Shown here: piece after piece, positions 32,447-41,360 of the stretch
Layout of the letters: the number at the start of each line of letters is the position of its first letter
Position numbering within the stretch: the first letter of the stretch is position 1
Assembly: GCF_000719095.1 (NCBI RefSeq)
Contig: NZ_JOEH01000001.1
Coordinates: 1 to 64,000, forward strand
Source: Streptacidiphilus jeojiense
GTDB taxonomy: Bacteria > Actinomycetota > Actinomycetes > Streptomycetales > Streptomycetaceae
Direction: 5' to 3'
DNA: 64,000 nt
Made by a program: the position numbers and the translations under genes
The notes under the pieces: model-generated
Seen by the model: the letters and a program-made list of their open reading frames with translations, nothing else
Told to the model about the DNA's origin: nothing
Databases searched by the model: none

Positions 32447-33397
32447 TCACTGCTCCGCTCGGCGGCTGACCCACCGGTAGATGAGGGCGAACACGATGAG
32501 CACCAGCAGGAGCAGCAGCCCCAGGGCCGACGCGGCGCCGTAGTTGCTGAAGTTGAAGGCGTACTGGTAGACGAGGTAGACGATGGTGGTGGTGGAGTTG
32601 TCGACCCCCTGTCCGCCGTTGGTGAGCACGAAGGGCTCGACGAAGACCTGCATGGTGGCCACGATCTGCAGCATCAGCAGCATGCTGAGGATCAGTCGGG
32701 TCTGAGGGATCGTCACATGCCAGATGCGGCGCAGGATGCCGGCCCCGTCGATCTCCGCCGCCTCGTAGAGCTCACCGGGGATGCCCTGCAGGGCGGCGAG
32801 GTAGATCAGGGTGGCGCCGCCCATGTTCATCCAGGTGGAGGCGATCACCACGGCGATCATGGAGGTGTTCGGCGACTGCAGCCACTGCAGCGTGGGCAGC
32901 CCGACCGCGTGCAGGATGTGGTCGAACAGGCCGTACTCGGGGTTGTAGAAGTACTGGAACAGCACCAGTGAGGCGACCGGGGGCAGCATCACCGGCAGGT
33001 AGACCACGACCCGCAGGTAGGCGCGGGCGTGCCGGAACTCGTTGAGCACGATGGCGACGAAGAACGGCACCACGTAGCCGAGCAGCAGGGCGAGCAGGGT
33101 GAAGTAGAGCGTGTTCCGCCAGGCCTGGCCGAAGCTGGGGTCGTTCCAGATCTGGTTGAAGTTGTGCATGCCGACCCACTGGGTACGGCCGAGCTTCTGC
33201 TTCTGGAAGCTCATGATGAACTCCCGGACCATGGGGTACCAGGAGAAGAGGCCGAAGCAGAGCAGCGCTCCGATCAGGAAGCCGTAGGCGCTGACGTTGC
33301 GCCGCAGCTCCCGGACGAAGTCGCCCTGCCTGCGCGGTGTGCGCCGGGGGGTGGGCCCCGGTTCGGTGGTGCTCACCAGTACCTCGATTGCCGCCAT
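32447..33397 (-). CDS. Sugar ABC permease (MalF/CUT1 type)
   Basis: A 316-residue CUT1 permease with six membrane segments and the EAA loop IPGELYEAAEIDGAGILRRIWHVTIPQTR (about 205-233). AGGAG lies 5 nt before ATG 33397, which I prefer to an earlier in-frame start at 33412. It pairs with the permease at 31545-32438 and the binding protein at 33489-34892. Confidence 0.86.
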   Translation of the reverse strand: MAAIEVLVSTTEPGPTPRRTPRRQGDFVRELRRNVSAYGFLIGALLCFGLFSWYPMVREFIMSFQKQKLGRTQWVGMHNFNQIWNDPSFGQAWRNTLYFTLLALLLGYVVPFFVAIVLNEFRHARAYLRVVVYLPVMLPPVASLVLFQYFYNPEYGLFDHILHAVGLPTLQWLQSPNTSMIAVVIASTWMNMGGATLIYLAALQGIPGELYEAAEIDGAGILRRIWHVTIPQTRLILSMLLMLQIVATMQVFVEPFVLTNGGQGVDNSTTTIVYLVYQYAFNFSNYGAASALGLLLLLVLIVFALIYRWVSRRAEQ

Positions 33398-33488
33398 CGG
33401 GGCTCCTGACAATGCCTGGACGGGGACGACGGTGGCGGGGCGGCCCGGTTGGCGGCCGCCCCACTCCGGCGTTCGGATCGGTTGCCGG

Positions 33489-34892
33489 CTACTTGTTCGC
33501 GAGGACCTGGTTGACCTGGGTCTCCGCGGTCTTCAGCAGCTGCTGGAGGTTGGCGTTGGTGTTGGTCAGCGTGGACGCCATGGCGGTGTCCAGCACCTTG
33601 TAGATGTCCTGGGCGTTGCCGGGCTCCAGGTCACCGGGGACCGCGGCCTGGATGAACGGCGCGTAGTTGTTCACCGGCATGGTCGCGTTGGCGGCCTTGA
33701 GCGTGTTGTCGGCCTGCAGCGAGGCACCCGAGTAGAACTCCGGCTCGGGCAGTCCGACGGCCTGGTTGGTGCTCTTGGCCCGGGCGTAGTTGAACTGGCC
33801 CTGACCCATGGTCAGCTTGAGGAAGTTGACCAGGGCGACGCCGGCCTTGATCTGGTCCGGGGTGTCCTTGACGTTGAACATGTAGTCGTCGCCGCCGGCC
33901 AGGGTGCCCTTGGCGGGGCCGTCGGTGCCGGGGATCGGGCCCATGCCGTAGTCCGAGTACTTGGCGTTCAGCTGCTGCACCATGTACGTGATGTCGTCCG
34001 GCGCCGCGATGTACATGCCGAGCTTGCCGGTGGCCATCTGCTTCTGCAGGTCGCCCCACTTGAACAGCTGGGTGGTGCCCATGGCGCTGTCCTTGAACCG
34101 CAGGTCGTGCAGGTTCTGCAGGACGGCGAGGCCCTGGGCGTTGTTGAAGGCGGCGGTCTTGCCGTCGCTGCTGACGACCGGGGCGCCGAGGGCGTCCATC
34201 TCGGCGACGAAGTGCCAGCCGCCGTTGTTGCCGGCGCTGTAGTCGCCGTAGCCGCTGATGCCGCCGCCCAGCTTCTGGATCGCCGCGGCGTCGGTGGCGA
34301 CCTCCGCCCAGGTGGTCGGCGGCTTGTCCGGGTTGAGGCCGGCCTGCTTGAACAGGTTGCGGTTGATGATCATGCCCATGGAGTAGTTGCTCCGCGGGAT
34401 GCCGTACAGCTTGCCGTCCGACTTCTGGCCGTCCAGCACGGACGGGAGGATGTCGTTCAGGGTGGGCACGCTGGTGGTGTTGACGTACTGGGTGATGTCC
34501 GCGGCCTGGCCGGAGTCCAGCACCTGCTGCTTGTCGGTGAAGTAGGTGTAGAAGACGTTCGGCTCGGTGTGCCCGGCGAGGGCGGCGGTGAACAGCGCCG
34601 GCGTCTCGCACGGGAAGGTGTCGATGCTCTTGACCGTGACGTTGGGGTTCTGCTTCTCGAACGCGGCGATGTCGTCGACCCACTGCTGACGGGGAACCGG
34701 CTGGCTGGTCGGCGGCTCGCAGTCGATGCTGATGGTCACCTTGCCGCCGCCCGAACCCGCGCTGGCGCTACCGCCGTTGGAAGCAGTCTTGGTGCTGCTG
34801 CCACAGGCGGCCGCGGTGAGTCCGACAGTTGCCGCGAGGAGCAGGGCGGCCGTTCTACGGGTGCGAGGACTGGTCAGTCGCTCACTGGTCAT
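33489..34892 (-). CDS. Sugar-binding lipoprotein of the second transporter
   Basis: A 467-residue family 1 extracellular solute-binding protein. The signal peptide has lipobox LTAAAC with Cys30. Two further cysteines near the N-terminus of the mature part (ISIDCEPP and TFPCETP) could form a disulfide, which MalE at 25487-26776 lacks. The ligand is probably an alpha-linked glucoside, inferred only from the glucosidase gene at the operon end. AAGGG precedes ATG 34892. GCAAG motifs upstream (34959-34963, 34992-34998) resemble half operators of the LacI regulator encoded before it. Confidence 0.85.
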   Translation of the reverse strand: MTSERLTSPRTRRTAALLLAATVGLTAAACGSSTKTASNGGSASAGSGGGKVTISIDCEPPTSQPVPRQQWVDDIAAFEKQNPNVTVKSIDTFPCETPALFTAALAGHTEPNVFYTYFTDKQQVLDSGQAADITQYVNTTSVPTLNDILPSVLDGQKSDGKLYGIPRSNYSMGMIINRNLFKQAGLNPDKPPTTWAEVATDAAAIQKLGGGISGYGDYSAGNNGGWHFVAEMDALGAPVVSSDGKTAAFNNAQGLAVLQNLHDLRFKDSAMGTTQLFKWGDLQKQMATGKLGMYIAAPDDITYMVQQLNAKYSDYGMGPIPGTDGPAKGTLAGGDDYMFNVKDTPDQIKAGVALVNFLKLTMGQGQFNYARAKSTNQAVGLPEPEFYSGASLQADNTLKAANATMPVNNYAPFIQAAVPGDLEPGNAQDIYKVLDTAMASTLTNTNANLQQLLKTAETQVNQVLANK

Positions 34893-34958
34893 TGTGAGGA
34901 CCCTTCTGGGTGGCGATTCAGGGTGTCGTTGCGCTGTGATGCGGGACACTTAACCATC

Positions 34959-34998
34959 GCAAGCAGATGACCACAATATGTCGACCAAAGATTGCAAG
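34959..34998 (-). promoter_or_regulatory. Candidate LacI half sites before the second transporter operon
   Basis: GCAAGC at 34959-34964 and TTGCAAG at 34992-34998, in an AT-rich promoter stretch 67-106 bp upstream of the binding-protein start. Confidence 0.35.
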
Positions 34999-35028
34999 AT
35001 TTCGACATGGTAACGAGAGGGCATGACA

Positions 35029-35059
35029 AAGGGGTCGGACGATTACCGTCCGACCCCTT
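35029..35059 (-). terminator. Terminator of the third lacI gene
   Basis: A perfect 13-bp inverted repeat (35029-35041 and 35047-35059) with a 5-nt loop, 31 bp past the lacI stop. It separates the regulator from the transporter operon behind it. Confidence 0.85.
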
Positions 35060-35089
35060 GACAGTGCGCTGCGTGCGGATCCGGCCGCG

Positions 35090-36103
35090 CTAGCCCCGGC
35101 CGCCCACCGGCCCGGTGGAGCCGCGGACCACCAGCTCCGGCTCGAAGAGCAGCTCGTCGTGGGTGACCCTGGCCCCGGCGATCTCGCTGGCCAGCAGGTC
35201 CACCGCCGCCCTGCCCATCGCCTCGATCGGCTGCCTGATGGTGGTCAGCGGCGGGTCGGTGCAGGTCATGAAGGAGGAGTCGTCGTAGCCGACGACCGAG
35301 ACGTCGCCGGGGACGGTGAGCCCGGCCCGGCGCACCGCGCGCACCGCGCCCAGCGCGATCGGGTCGCTGGCGCAGATGATGCCGGTGACCCCGCGGGCCA
35401 CCAGCCGTCCCGCCGCGACCTGGCCGCCCTCCAGCGAGAACAGCGCGTGCTCGATGTGCTCGTCCGGCAGCTCCACACCGGCCCGCTCGGCGGCGATCCG
35501 GGCCGCGGCGAGCTTGCGCCGGGAGGGCACGTGGTCCGGCGTGGCCAGCACCAGGCCGATCTTCCGGTGGCCCAGCGAGACCAGGTGTCCCATCGCCTGC
35601 TCCACCGCCACCGCGTCGTCGCAGGAGACCTGCGGGAAGCCGAGCCCGTCTATGGCCGCGTTGAGCAGCACCGTGGGCAGGCCGCGCTGGGCCAGCCGCT
35701 CGTAGTGCTCGTGCGGGGAGTCCGCCTGCGCGTAGAGGCCGCCGAAGAAGACCACCCCGGACACGTGCTGCTGCAGCAGCAGTTCGACGTAGTCGGCCTC
35801 GGACACCCCGCCGGCGGTCTGGGTGCACAGCACCGGGGTGAACCCCTGTTGGGCCAGCGCCCCGCCGACCACCTCGGCGAAGGCCGGGAAGATCGGGTTC
35901 TGCAGTTCCGGCAGCACCAGGCCGACCAGCCGGGAGCGCTCCCCGCGGAGCTGCGTCGGCCGTTCGTACCCGAGCACGTCGAGTGCGGTCAGCACCGCCG
36001 TCCTGGTGTTCTCGGAGACGCCGGGCTTGTCATTGAGGACGCGGCTGACCGTCGCCTCGCTGACCCCGACTTTCTTCGCCACTTCAGCAAGTCGTCGTGT
36101 CAT
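35090..36103 (-). CDS. LacI family regulator of the second alpha-glucoside system
   Basis: A 337-residue LacI/GalR protein: HTH RLAEVAKKVGVSEATVSRVLND (4-25) and a sugar-binding domain with GYDDSSFMTCTDPPLTTIRQP. It is more distant from the two LacI proteins at 17984 and 20614 than those are from each other. It precedes the second transporter operon in the same direction but has its own terminator. ATG 36103 has no clear ribosome site. GCAAG motifs (36108-36112, 36128-36140, 36146-36152) crowd its promoter and suggest autoregulation. Confidence 0.85.
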   Translation of the reverse strand: MTRRLAEVAKKVGVSEATVSRVLNDKPGVSENTRTAVLTALDVLGYERPTQLRGERSRLVGLVLPELQNPIFPAFAEVVGGALAQQGFTPVLCTQTAGGVSEADYVELLLQQHVSGVVFFGGLYAQADSPHEHYERLAQRGLPTVLLNAAIDGLGFPQVSCDDAVAVEQAMGHLVSLGHRKIGLVLATPDHVPSRRKLAAARIAAERAGVELPDEHIEHALFSLEGGQVAAGRLVARGVTGIICASDPIALGAVRAVRRAGLTVPGDVSVVGYDDSSFMTCTDPPLTTIRQPIEAMGRAAVDLLASEIAGARVTHDELLFEPELVVRGSTGPVGGRG

Positions 36104-36107
36104 GTCC

Positions 36108-36152
36108 GCAAGTGTATGTCATGAAGCGCAAGCTGCTTACTATTTCTTGCAA
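36108..36152 (-). promoter_or_regulatory. Candidate autoregulatory sites of the third lacI gene
   Basis: GCAAG (36108-36112), the near-palindrome GCAAGC-T-GCTTAC (36128-36140) and CTTGCAA (36146-36152), all within 50 bp of the start codon. The middle site resembles the palindrome inside malE. Confidence 0.45.
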
Positions 36153-36179
36153 CATGGTGACAAGAAAACTGACCCGGAC

Positions 36180-36980
36180 TCAACCGACCTGCACGGCCTG
36201 GGTCGCGCGAGCCGGCGTGCACGCCGCCAGCAGCGGAGCGGGCCAGGCGGTCAGCACCCCGGAGCTCAGTTCGACGAAGACGCAGCCGTCCTCTGGATCG
36301 GAGATCGCAGTGACGACGGTACTGCTCTTCGGGCTCGCGGAGACCTCCGTCCGCTGAAATGCCGTGTTCGGCGGCGCCTTGGCGGCGGACAGCAGACCGG
36401 GCAGATCCGCCTGCCGCGCCGCCGCGGTACCGGACAGCAGGGCCAGCCGGCCCGCCAGGACCTCGGCCTTCCCGGCCGACAGGTACAGGTCGGCCGCCAC
36501 CGGCGGGCAGTCCGTCGAACTCCGCACGGCCGCGGCCGGAGCACCCGTCCAGCTGTAGGCGTAGCAGTGCCGCACCGTCGTGGTCCGGTGTCCGCTCAGC
36601 GCCCCGCGCACGGACGTACCGGTGATCCGCACGGTCAGGGCGACCTGGCCGGGGGCCGGACCGTAGCGGGCGTCCAGCAGTTGGCCGCCGACCCGGCGCA
36701 CCGCGCCGGCGTACGCCGCCTCCCCCACCGGCACCGCCCCGGGGGAGCCGGCCGCGGGTATCCCCCGGAGTGCCAGCAGCAGTGTGGACGCCCGGTAGTC
36801 CGCGGCGGCCTCGGCCTGGGCGCGCCCGCGCCCGGAGCCGATCCAGCCGGCGAACTGACCCACCGCCACCAGCGCCAGCAGGCTGCAGAGCAGCAGCAGC
36901 AGGCCGAGGCCGTACCGCCAGCGGAACCGGGGACGCGGAAGACGGCCGTGGGCGTCCGGCTGCATGGCGAGTCCGGCCAC
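36180..36980 (-). CDS. Membrane-anchored protein of unknown function
   Basis: A 266-residue protein that I do not recognise. A basic start (RPRFRWRYG) is followed by one membrane segment (about 24-46; LGLLLLLCSLLALVAVGQFAG) and then an outer domain of about 210 residues rich in Ala, Val and Thr with two cysteines in HCYAYSW and TDCPPV and a third pair later (GCVF, AACTP). These could form disulfides. GTG 36980 has GGAGG 5 nt upstream. It lies 76 bp before the third lacI gene in the same direction, but its products need not be linked. Confidence 0.6.
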   Translation of the reverse strand: MAGLAMQPDAHGRLPRPRFRWRYGLGLLLLLCSLLALVAVGQFAGWIGSGRGRAQAEAAADYRASTLLLALRGIPAAGSPGAVPVGEAAYAGAVRRVGGQLLDARYGPAPGQVALTVRITGTSVRGALSGHRTTTVRHCYAYSWTGAPAAAVRSSTDCPPVAADLYLSAGKAEVLAGRLALLSGTAAARQADLPGLLSAAKAPPNTAFQRTEVSASPKSSTVVTAISDPEDGCVFVELSSGVLTAWPAPLLAACTPARATQAVQVG

Positions 36981-37408
36981 GGCTGCCTCCCCCTCCCCTC
37001 GCCCACCTCTGCCGGACAGACTCCCAGATGTGCCAGTCCGGTGAAGAACAATTGTGAGCCCTGTCGAGCAGGTTTACGGACGAACGGCCGCGGTCGCGCG
37101 GGCGCAGGCCGCTCACCGCCCCGAACGGCGCCGGCGCCCCGGGAGTTCGGTCCGGCGCGGCCGGGGAATCCGGCCCGCGGCACCGGCCGGACTACGCCGA
37201 TGGGCGGAGCACCAGGGTACTGGTTCCGGGCGAGGTGAAGCCCGCATCCGGCCCCGGCGCAGCCGGCCGTGCCCGGGCGCACCGAGCGGCGCACCGGTGA
37301 CTTTCGCACCAGGTGTTCACCCGAGTCGCGCCCCGGGTCTTACCCCGGTCCACTAGCTTGGCCTCGACGACCGAGTCATTTGACCGAACTTGGGGACCTT
37401 CTCTTAGT
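36981..37408. other. Intergenic region without a recognisable gene
   Basis: 428 bp between divergent genes, very GC-rich with several short GC palindromes (for example around GGCGCCGGCGCC at 37124-37135). I see no supported gene, RNA or clear operator. Confidence 0.5.
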
Positions 37409-39172
37409 ATGTCCGTTCCTTCCACGGCTCTGACCAGCCGTCGCTTCACGGTCCTGCGCCAGCGCCCGGAGTCCGGGCAGGAGCGTCCCTCGTACCTGCA
37501 CCGGACGCTGAGCCTGCTCGCCGTGCTCTCCCTGTTCCAGGGCATGGCCGACGCGATCCGTTCGCACGCCCTCGCCAACCACAAGGTGCTGGTGCTGCTG
37601 CTGGTGCTGTACGCGTCGCTGGTGCTGCTGGCCGTGCTGGCGCTGACGGTGCGCCGGCAGCGGGCGCTGGTCCGGGTGGACCTGGCGGTGCTGCTGGCCG
37701 GCTTCCTGCGCTTCGCCGCGATCTTCGTGGGGTCGGTCGGTTCCAGCCAGCGGCCGTACCAGGACGACGAGGGGCCGCTGGTCACCCTCGCGGCCCGGGC
37801 CCTGGCCGCCGGCGGCCACGTCTACGGACGGCACTGGCCGCACTTCGCCCAGCAGTTCGGGGTGGGCACTACCCCGCTGATGAACGGCCGGTTCGCGGAC
37901 ACCTTCAGCTACCCGCCGCTCAGCGCCCTGCTGGCCGCGCCCTTCGTCGGCTCTCTGCCCTCCTGGGTGCCCGTGCTCGGCCTGTTCGCCTTCGCCGCGC
38001 TGAGCGCGACCGCGCTGTTCATGTTCCGGACCCTGCCGGTGCAGCTGCGCCCCGCCGCCACCCTGGTCTGCTTCGGCATGAGCTGGTACTTCTTCTACGT
38101 CAGGAACGGCTACCCGGTCTTCCTGGCGCTGCCCTTCCTCGCCGTCGCCGTGCACCGGTGGACCCGTACCGGGGCCGGCGGGGTGCTGGGCCGGCGGGGC
38201 GTGGTCTCCGCGCTGTGCCTGGGCATCGCCGCCTCCGCCCACCAGCTCGGCTGGTTCCTGGCGCCGTTCCTGCTCCTCGGGATCCTGCTGGCCCGGCGCG
38301 GCGAACTGCCCTGGCGCGGCGCGCTGCTGGTGACCGGACGCTGGGCGGCCATCGCCCTCGGCACCTTCCTGCTGGTCAACCTGCCCTTCATGATCCGGGA
38401 CGGCGGCGCCTGGGTCAGCGGGATCGGCAGCGTGCTCACCCAGCACGCCACCCCGCAGGGGCTGGGCGCGATCGACATCAGCTACTACCTGACCTCCGGC
38501 TCCGGCAACCTGGCGATGTACTCCTACGCCGCCGCGCTGCTGCTGGCCGCGACCCTGGTCGCGCTGCTGCTGTACCCCAGGCGGCTGGCCCCGGCCCTGG
38601 CCCTGCTCCCCTGGCCCGCCTTCCTGTTGGCGCCGCGCTCCCCCGAGACCTACTTCGTGCTGCTGGCCCCGCTGTGGCTGATCGCCTTCGCCAGCTGCCC
38701 GCAGGAGGACTACCAGGGGCTCCGGCAGTGGCGGCCCCGGCTGCTCGCCGACCGCCGCTTCCGGGTGGCGCTGCCCGCCCTGCTCGCCGTCCCGGCGCTG
38801 CTCTGCCTGGCGGTCGCGGTCGCCTCGCCGGTGCCGCTGAGGATGGACATCTCCGCGGTACGGACCACGACCGCCGCCGGCAAGGGCTCGTCCGCCGTCA
38901 CCGCACTGACCGTCAGACTGACGAACACCTCGGACGCGGTGCTCACCCCGCAGTTCGCCTCCAGCAGCAGCGCCTGGACCAGCTTCGACTGGAGGGTGGA
39001 GTCCGGCCCGTCGATGCTGGCCCCCGGAGGCTCCGGCAGCTACCGGCTGATCCGCCGCGGCAACCCGTCGGGCGGCAGCGGCTCGACCTACCTGCGGGTG
39101 TTCACCGACGACCCGCAGACCCTCACCAGCGCCGTGATCCCGACCGGGAGCGCATCCGCCGCGAAGCCGTGA
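37409..39172 (+). CDS. GT-C fold (GT87/DUF2029-like) membrane glycosyltransferase
   Basis: A 587-residue protein with about ten membrane segments followed by an outer domain of about 110 residues. The first loop after helix 3 has YQDDEGPLVTLAARALAAGGHVYGRHWP and FSYPPLSALLAAPFV. This acidic motif plus YPP signature belongs to polyprenyl-phosphate-mannose dependent mannosyltransferases (GT87/DUF2029). Such enzymes build lipomannan or other wall glycans on the outer face. The C-terminal part (about 475-587; TVRLTNTSDAVLTPQF) looks like a beta-sandwich. ATG 37409 is preceded by GGGGA 12 nt upstream, a weak start. The donor and acceptor are inferred from the family only. Confidence 0.65.
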   Translation: MSVPSTALTSRRFTVLRQRPESGQERPSYLHRTLSLLAVLSLFQGMADAIRSHALANHKVLVLLLVLYASLVLLAVLALTVRRQRALVRVDLAVLLAGFLRFAAIFVGSVGSSQRPYQDDEGPLVTLAARALAAGGHVYGRHWPHFAQQFGVGTTPLMNGRFADTFSYPPLSALLAAPFVGSLPSWVPVLGLFAFAALSATALFMFRTLPVQLRPAATLVCFGMSWYFFYVRNGYPVFLALPFLAVAVHRWTRTGAGGVLGRRGVVSALCLGIAASAHQLGWFLAPFLLLGILLARRGELPWRGALLVTGRWAAIALGTFLLVNLPFMIRDGGAWVSGIGSVLTQHATPQGLGAIDISYYLTSGSGNLAMYSYAAALLLAATLVALLLYPRRLAPALALLPWPAFLLAPRSPETYFVLLAPLWLIAFASCPQEDYQGLRQWRPRLLADRRFRVALPALLAVPALLCLAVAVASPVPLRMDISAVRTTTAAGKGSSAVTALTVRLTNTSDAVLTPQFASSSSAWTSFDWRVESGPSMLAPGGSGSYRLIRRGNPSGGSGSTYLRVFTDDPQTLTSAVIPTGSASAAKP

Positions 39173-39208
39173 GCCGGGACGGGGGTGCTGCTCCCCGACA
39201 GCGGCGCC

Positions 39209-39814
39209 TCACTCGCCGGGACGGACGGCGGGCACCGGGCTCGCGGCGCTCAGGGCGAGTTCGACCACGGAGACCAGCACCGCCTTGGCCGAGTCCCGCA
39301 CCCGGGCGTCGCACTGCACCAGCGGGATCTCCGCGCCGAGGTCGAGCGCCGCGCGCACCTGCTCCAGCGGGTAGGGGCGTGCGCCCTCGAAGCAGTTGAC
39401 GGCCACCACGAAGGGGATGCCGCGCCGCTCGAAGTAGTCCACCGAGGGAAAGCACTCGTCCAGCCGCCGGGTGTCGGCCAGCACGACCGCACCCAGCGCG
39501 CCCACCGCGAGCTCGTCCCAGACGAACCAGAAGCGGTCCTGGCCCGGGGTGCCGAACAGGTAGACGGCCAGGCCCTCGCGGATGTCGATCCGGCCGAAGT
39601 CCATCGCCACGGTGGTGGTGGTCTTCGCCTCCACCCCCTCGGTCCGGTCCACCGGCCGCCCGGCCTCGCTCAACTGCTCCTCGGTGCGCAGCGGACGGAT
39701 CTCGCTGACCGCGCCGACCAGCGTGGTCTTGCCCACCCCGAACCCGCCGGCCACAAGGATCTTGAGCGCCACGGGGGCGGCGGCAGCGCCGTTGCGGCGG
39801 GATATCGGGTCCAC
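39209..39814 (-). CDS. CvnD-like small GTPase
   Basis: A 201-residue Ras-like GTP-binding protein of the conservon D type: Walker A GGFGVGKTT (23-31), then TTTTVAMDFG (switch I), FGTPGQDRFWFVWDEL (DxxG replaced by GTPGQ, as in this family) and NCFEGARPYPLEQVRAAL. CvnD proteins work with CvnA sensor, CvnB roadblock and CvnC proteins in Streptomyces membrane signalling. Here the D gene is detached: A-B-C lie at 43338-46977. GTG 39814 has AGGA 8 nt upstream. It follows a DUF4239 gene by 78 bp and could be in that operon. Confidence 0.83.
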   Translation of the reverse strand: MDPISRRNGAAAAPVALKILVAGGFGVGKTTLVGAVSEIRPLRTEEQLSEAGRPVDRTEGVEAKTTTTVAMDFGRIDIREGLAVYLFGTPGQDRFWFVWDELAVGALGAVVLADTRRLDECFPSVDYFERRGIPFVVAVNCFEGARPYPLEQVRAALDLGAEIPLVQCDARVRDSAKAVLVSVVELALSAASPVPAVRPGE

Positions 39815-39892
39815 CCGCGAGATCCTAGCGGGATTGCGCGGAGCGGGGGAGGCGGGGCGGCACCGCTGGTCGGCGACGGTTTCGGATCCCCG

Positions 39893-40624
39893 CTAACCCG
39901 CCGACAGTTGGGCGAAGCGGGCCAGGCTCTGGGTGTAGGCGACCGGGGTCACATGGACCGGGCCGGTGTACGGGTGGGTCATGTGCAGCACCAGGTAGAT
40001 GCCGAAGCCGACCACCGCGCCGACCAGCCCCAGGGCGATCGACTCGCGCAGGTGGAAGGTCAGTCCGGCGATCGGTGCGTACAGCAGCACCAGCAGTCCG
40101 GCACCGATCAACGCCGGGTAGAGCGGGGCCGGCAGCGAGGCCTGGGTGTCCGCCAACCGGATCTGACGGGTGGTGTAGACGCTGGCCAGGTCGGTCAACT
40201 CCTGGGCCCTGCTGGGGTTGGCGGCCGGCAGCGCCTCGACGTGGGCGCGCACCGCGTCCAGGTCGCTCCAGGTGGCCGGATCGGCGTCGCCGTGCGACAT
40301 GGTGGCCCACTCGCCGTCGATGACCGAGGTGACGTACCTGGTCAGCAGCGGACGGGTGGTCGTGTCGGCGTCGGTGTAGGCGGCGTTGAGGGCCCGGGAC
40401 TCGTCGAAGGTGTGCCCGCGGGCGGTGTTGATGTTGGACCAGGAGCCGGCGATCAGAAAGGCGGCCACCAGGATGAACGAGGACAGAGAGGCCGAGCCCA
40501 GGAAGCTGAGCGCGCCGCCTGAGAAGGTCCCCTCCCTGGACCGTGCGGTACGGCCGAAGGCCGCCAGCACCCCGACCGCCGCGAGCGTGCCGAGCAGGAC
40601 GAAGAGAATGAAACCGAGGATCAA
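39893..40624 (-). CDS. DUF4239 family membrane protein
   Basis: A 243-residue bestrophin-like/DUF4239 membrane protein: two membrane segments at the N-terminus (about 1-22 and 42-62), a soluble stretch with SWSNINTARGHTFDESRALNAAYTDAD, and two more segments near 175-220. The family is of unknown function, with an ion-channel-like topology proposed from its distant bestrophin similarity. A TTG start at 40624 is chosen because GGAGG lies 5 nt before it and the TTG overlaps the stop of the upstream Pro-rich gene (TTGA). CvnD follows 78 bp later. Confidence 0.7.
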   Translation of the reverse strand: MILGFILFVLLGTLAAVGVLAAFGRTARSREGTFSGGALSFLGSASLSSFILVAAFLIAGSWSNINTARGHTFDESRALNAAYTDADTTTRPLLTRYVTSVIDGEWATMSHGDADPATWSDLDAVRAHVEALPAANPSRAQELTDLASVYTTRQIRLADTQASLPAPLYPALIGAGLLVLLYAPIAGLTFHLRESIALGLVGAVVGFGIYLVLHMTHPYTGPVHVTPVAYTQSLARFAQLSAG

Positions 40625-41133
40625 CGGTGCCTCCCGACAGCGTGGTTGATGAAGCTGGCACCGGCCGCGATCAGCGCCGGAAGGGTCACCGCGACCAGGA
40701 TGAACGCCGCCTCCGGGGACCCGTTGGTGGCCGGGGCCGCGGTGTCGGTGATGATGCGCGGCGGCGCGGTGGTGGTGTGCACCTGGGCGTGCGGCGTGGG
40801 GGTGGGCAGCACCGCGAGCGGGTGCGGCGGCGGGGTCGGACGCGGCGTCGGCTTCGGTGCCGGGTGGTGGTGCACCACCACGACCGGCGCCGGATGGTGC
40901 ACCGGGCGCGGCGTGGGATGCGGCGTCGGGTGCGGGGTCGGGTGCGGGGTCGGCGTCGGAGTCGGCGTCGGACGCGGCGCGGGCGGCGTGCTGCAGTGCG
41001 GGAACGACGGGAAGGACGGGAAGCTCGGGAACGACGTCGGCGGCGCACCGCCGACGGGCGGCTTCGGCGGCGCGGGCACGGGTGGTGGTGGCGGGACGGT
41101 GCACTGCCGGTGATGGTGGTGGGACGGAGCCAT
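40621..41133 (-). CDS. Pro/His-rich protein with C-terminal membrane anchor
   Basis: A 170-residue low-complexity protein: MAPSHHHH head, FPSFPSFPSF repeats, then runs of PTP/HPT and a VHHPAPVVVVHHH block, ending in one membrane segment (about 143-163; AAFILVAVTLPALIAAGASFI). I know no function. Polyproline-histidine stretches of this kind could span the wall or bind metals. The start is uncertain (ATG 41133 or 41166; neither has a good ribosome site). It overlaps the next gene, a DUF4239 protein, by 4 bp, so the two are made together. Confidence 0.55.
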   Translation of the reverse strand: MAPSHHHHRQCTVPPPPPVPAPPKPPVGGAPPTSFPSFPSFPSFPHCSTPPAPRPTPTPTPTPHPTPHPTPHPTPRPVHHPAPVVVVHHHPAPKPTPRPTPPPHPLAVLPTPTPHAQVHTTTAPPRIITDTAAPATNGSPEAAFILVAVTLPALIAAGASFINHAVGRHR

Positions 41134-41360
41134 GCGCAAGGATTGCCCGACGGCGCTGCGCTGCATGGGGCAGATCCGGCAAACCCACCCATGAGGATGA
41201 ATACCTCTCAAACATCTGATTCAGCAGGGGTGGTGGCGACGCCGGCGGAGGACTCGACGCCGAACGAGTGAATCGGCCGTTCGCGGCCGAACCGTGCAGA
41301 GACTGGACCCGGGGCCATCCCACGGCCCCTGACCGGCAGTTCAGCACCCCAGGAGTCCCC

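Noticed and set aside
34893..35089. A small gene between the third lacI and the second transporter operon
   Set aside because: No frame with a ribosome site is seen; the stretch contains a terminator and promoter-like AT-rich DNA.
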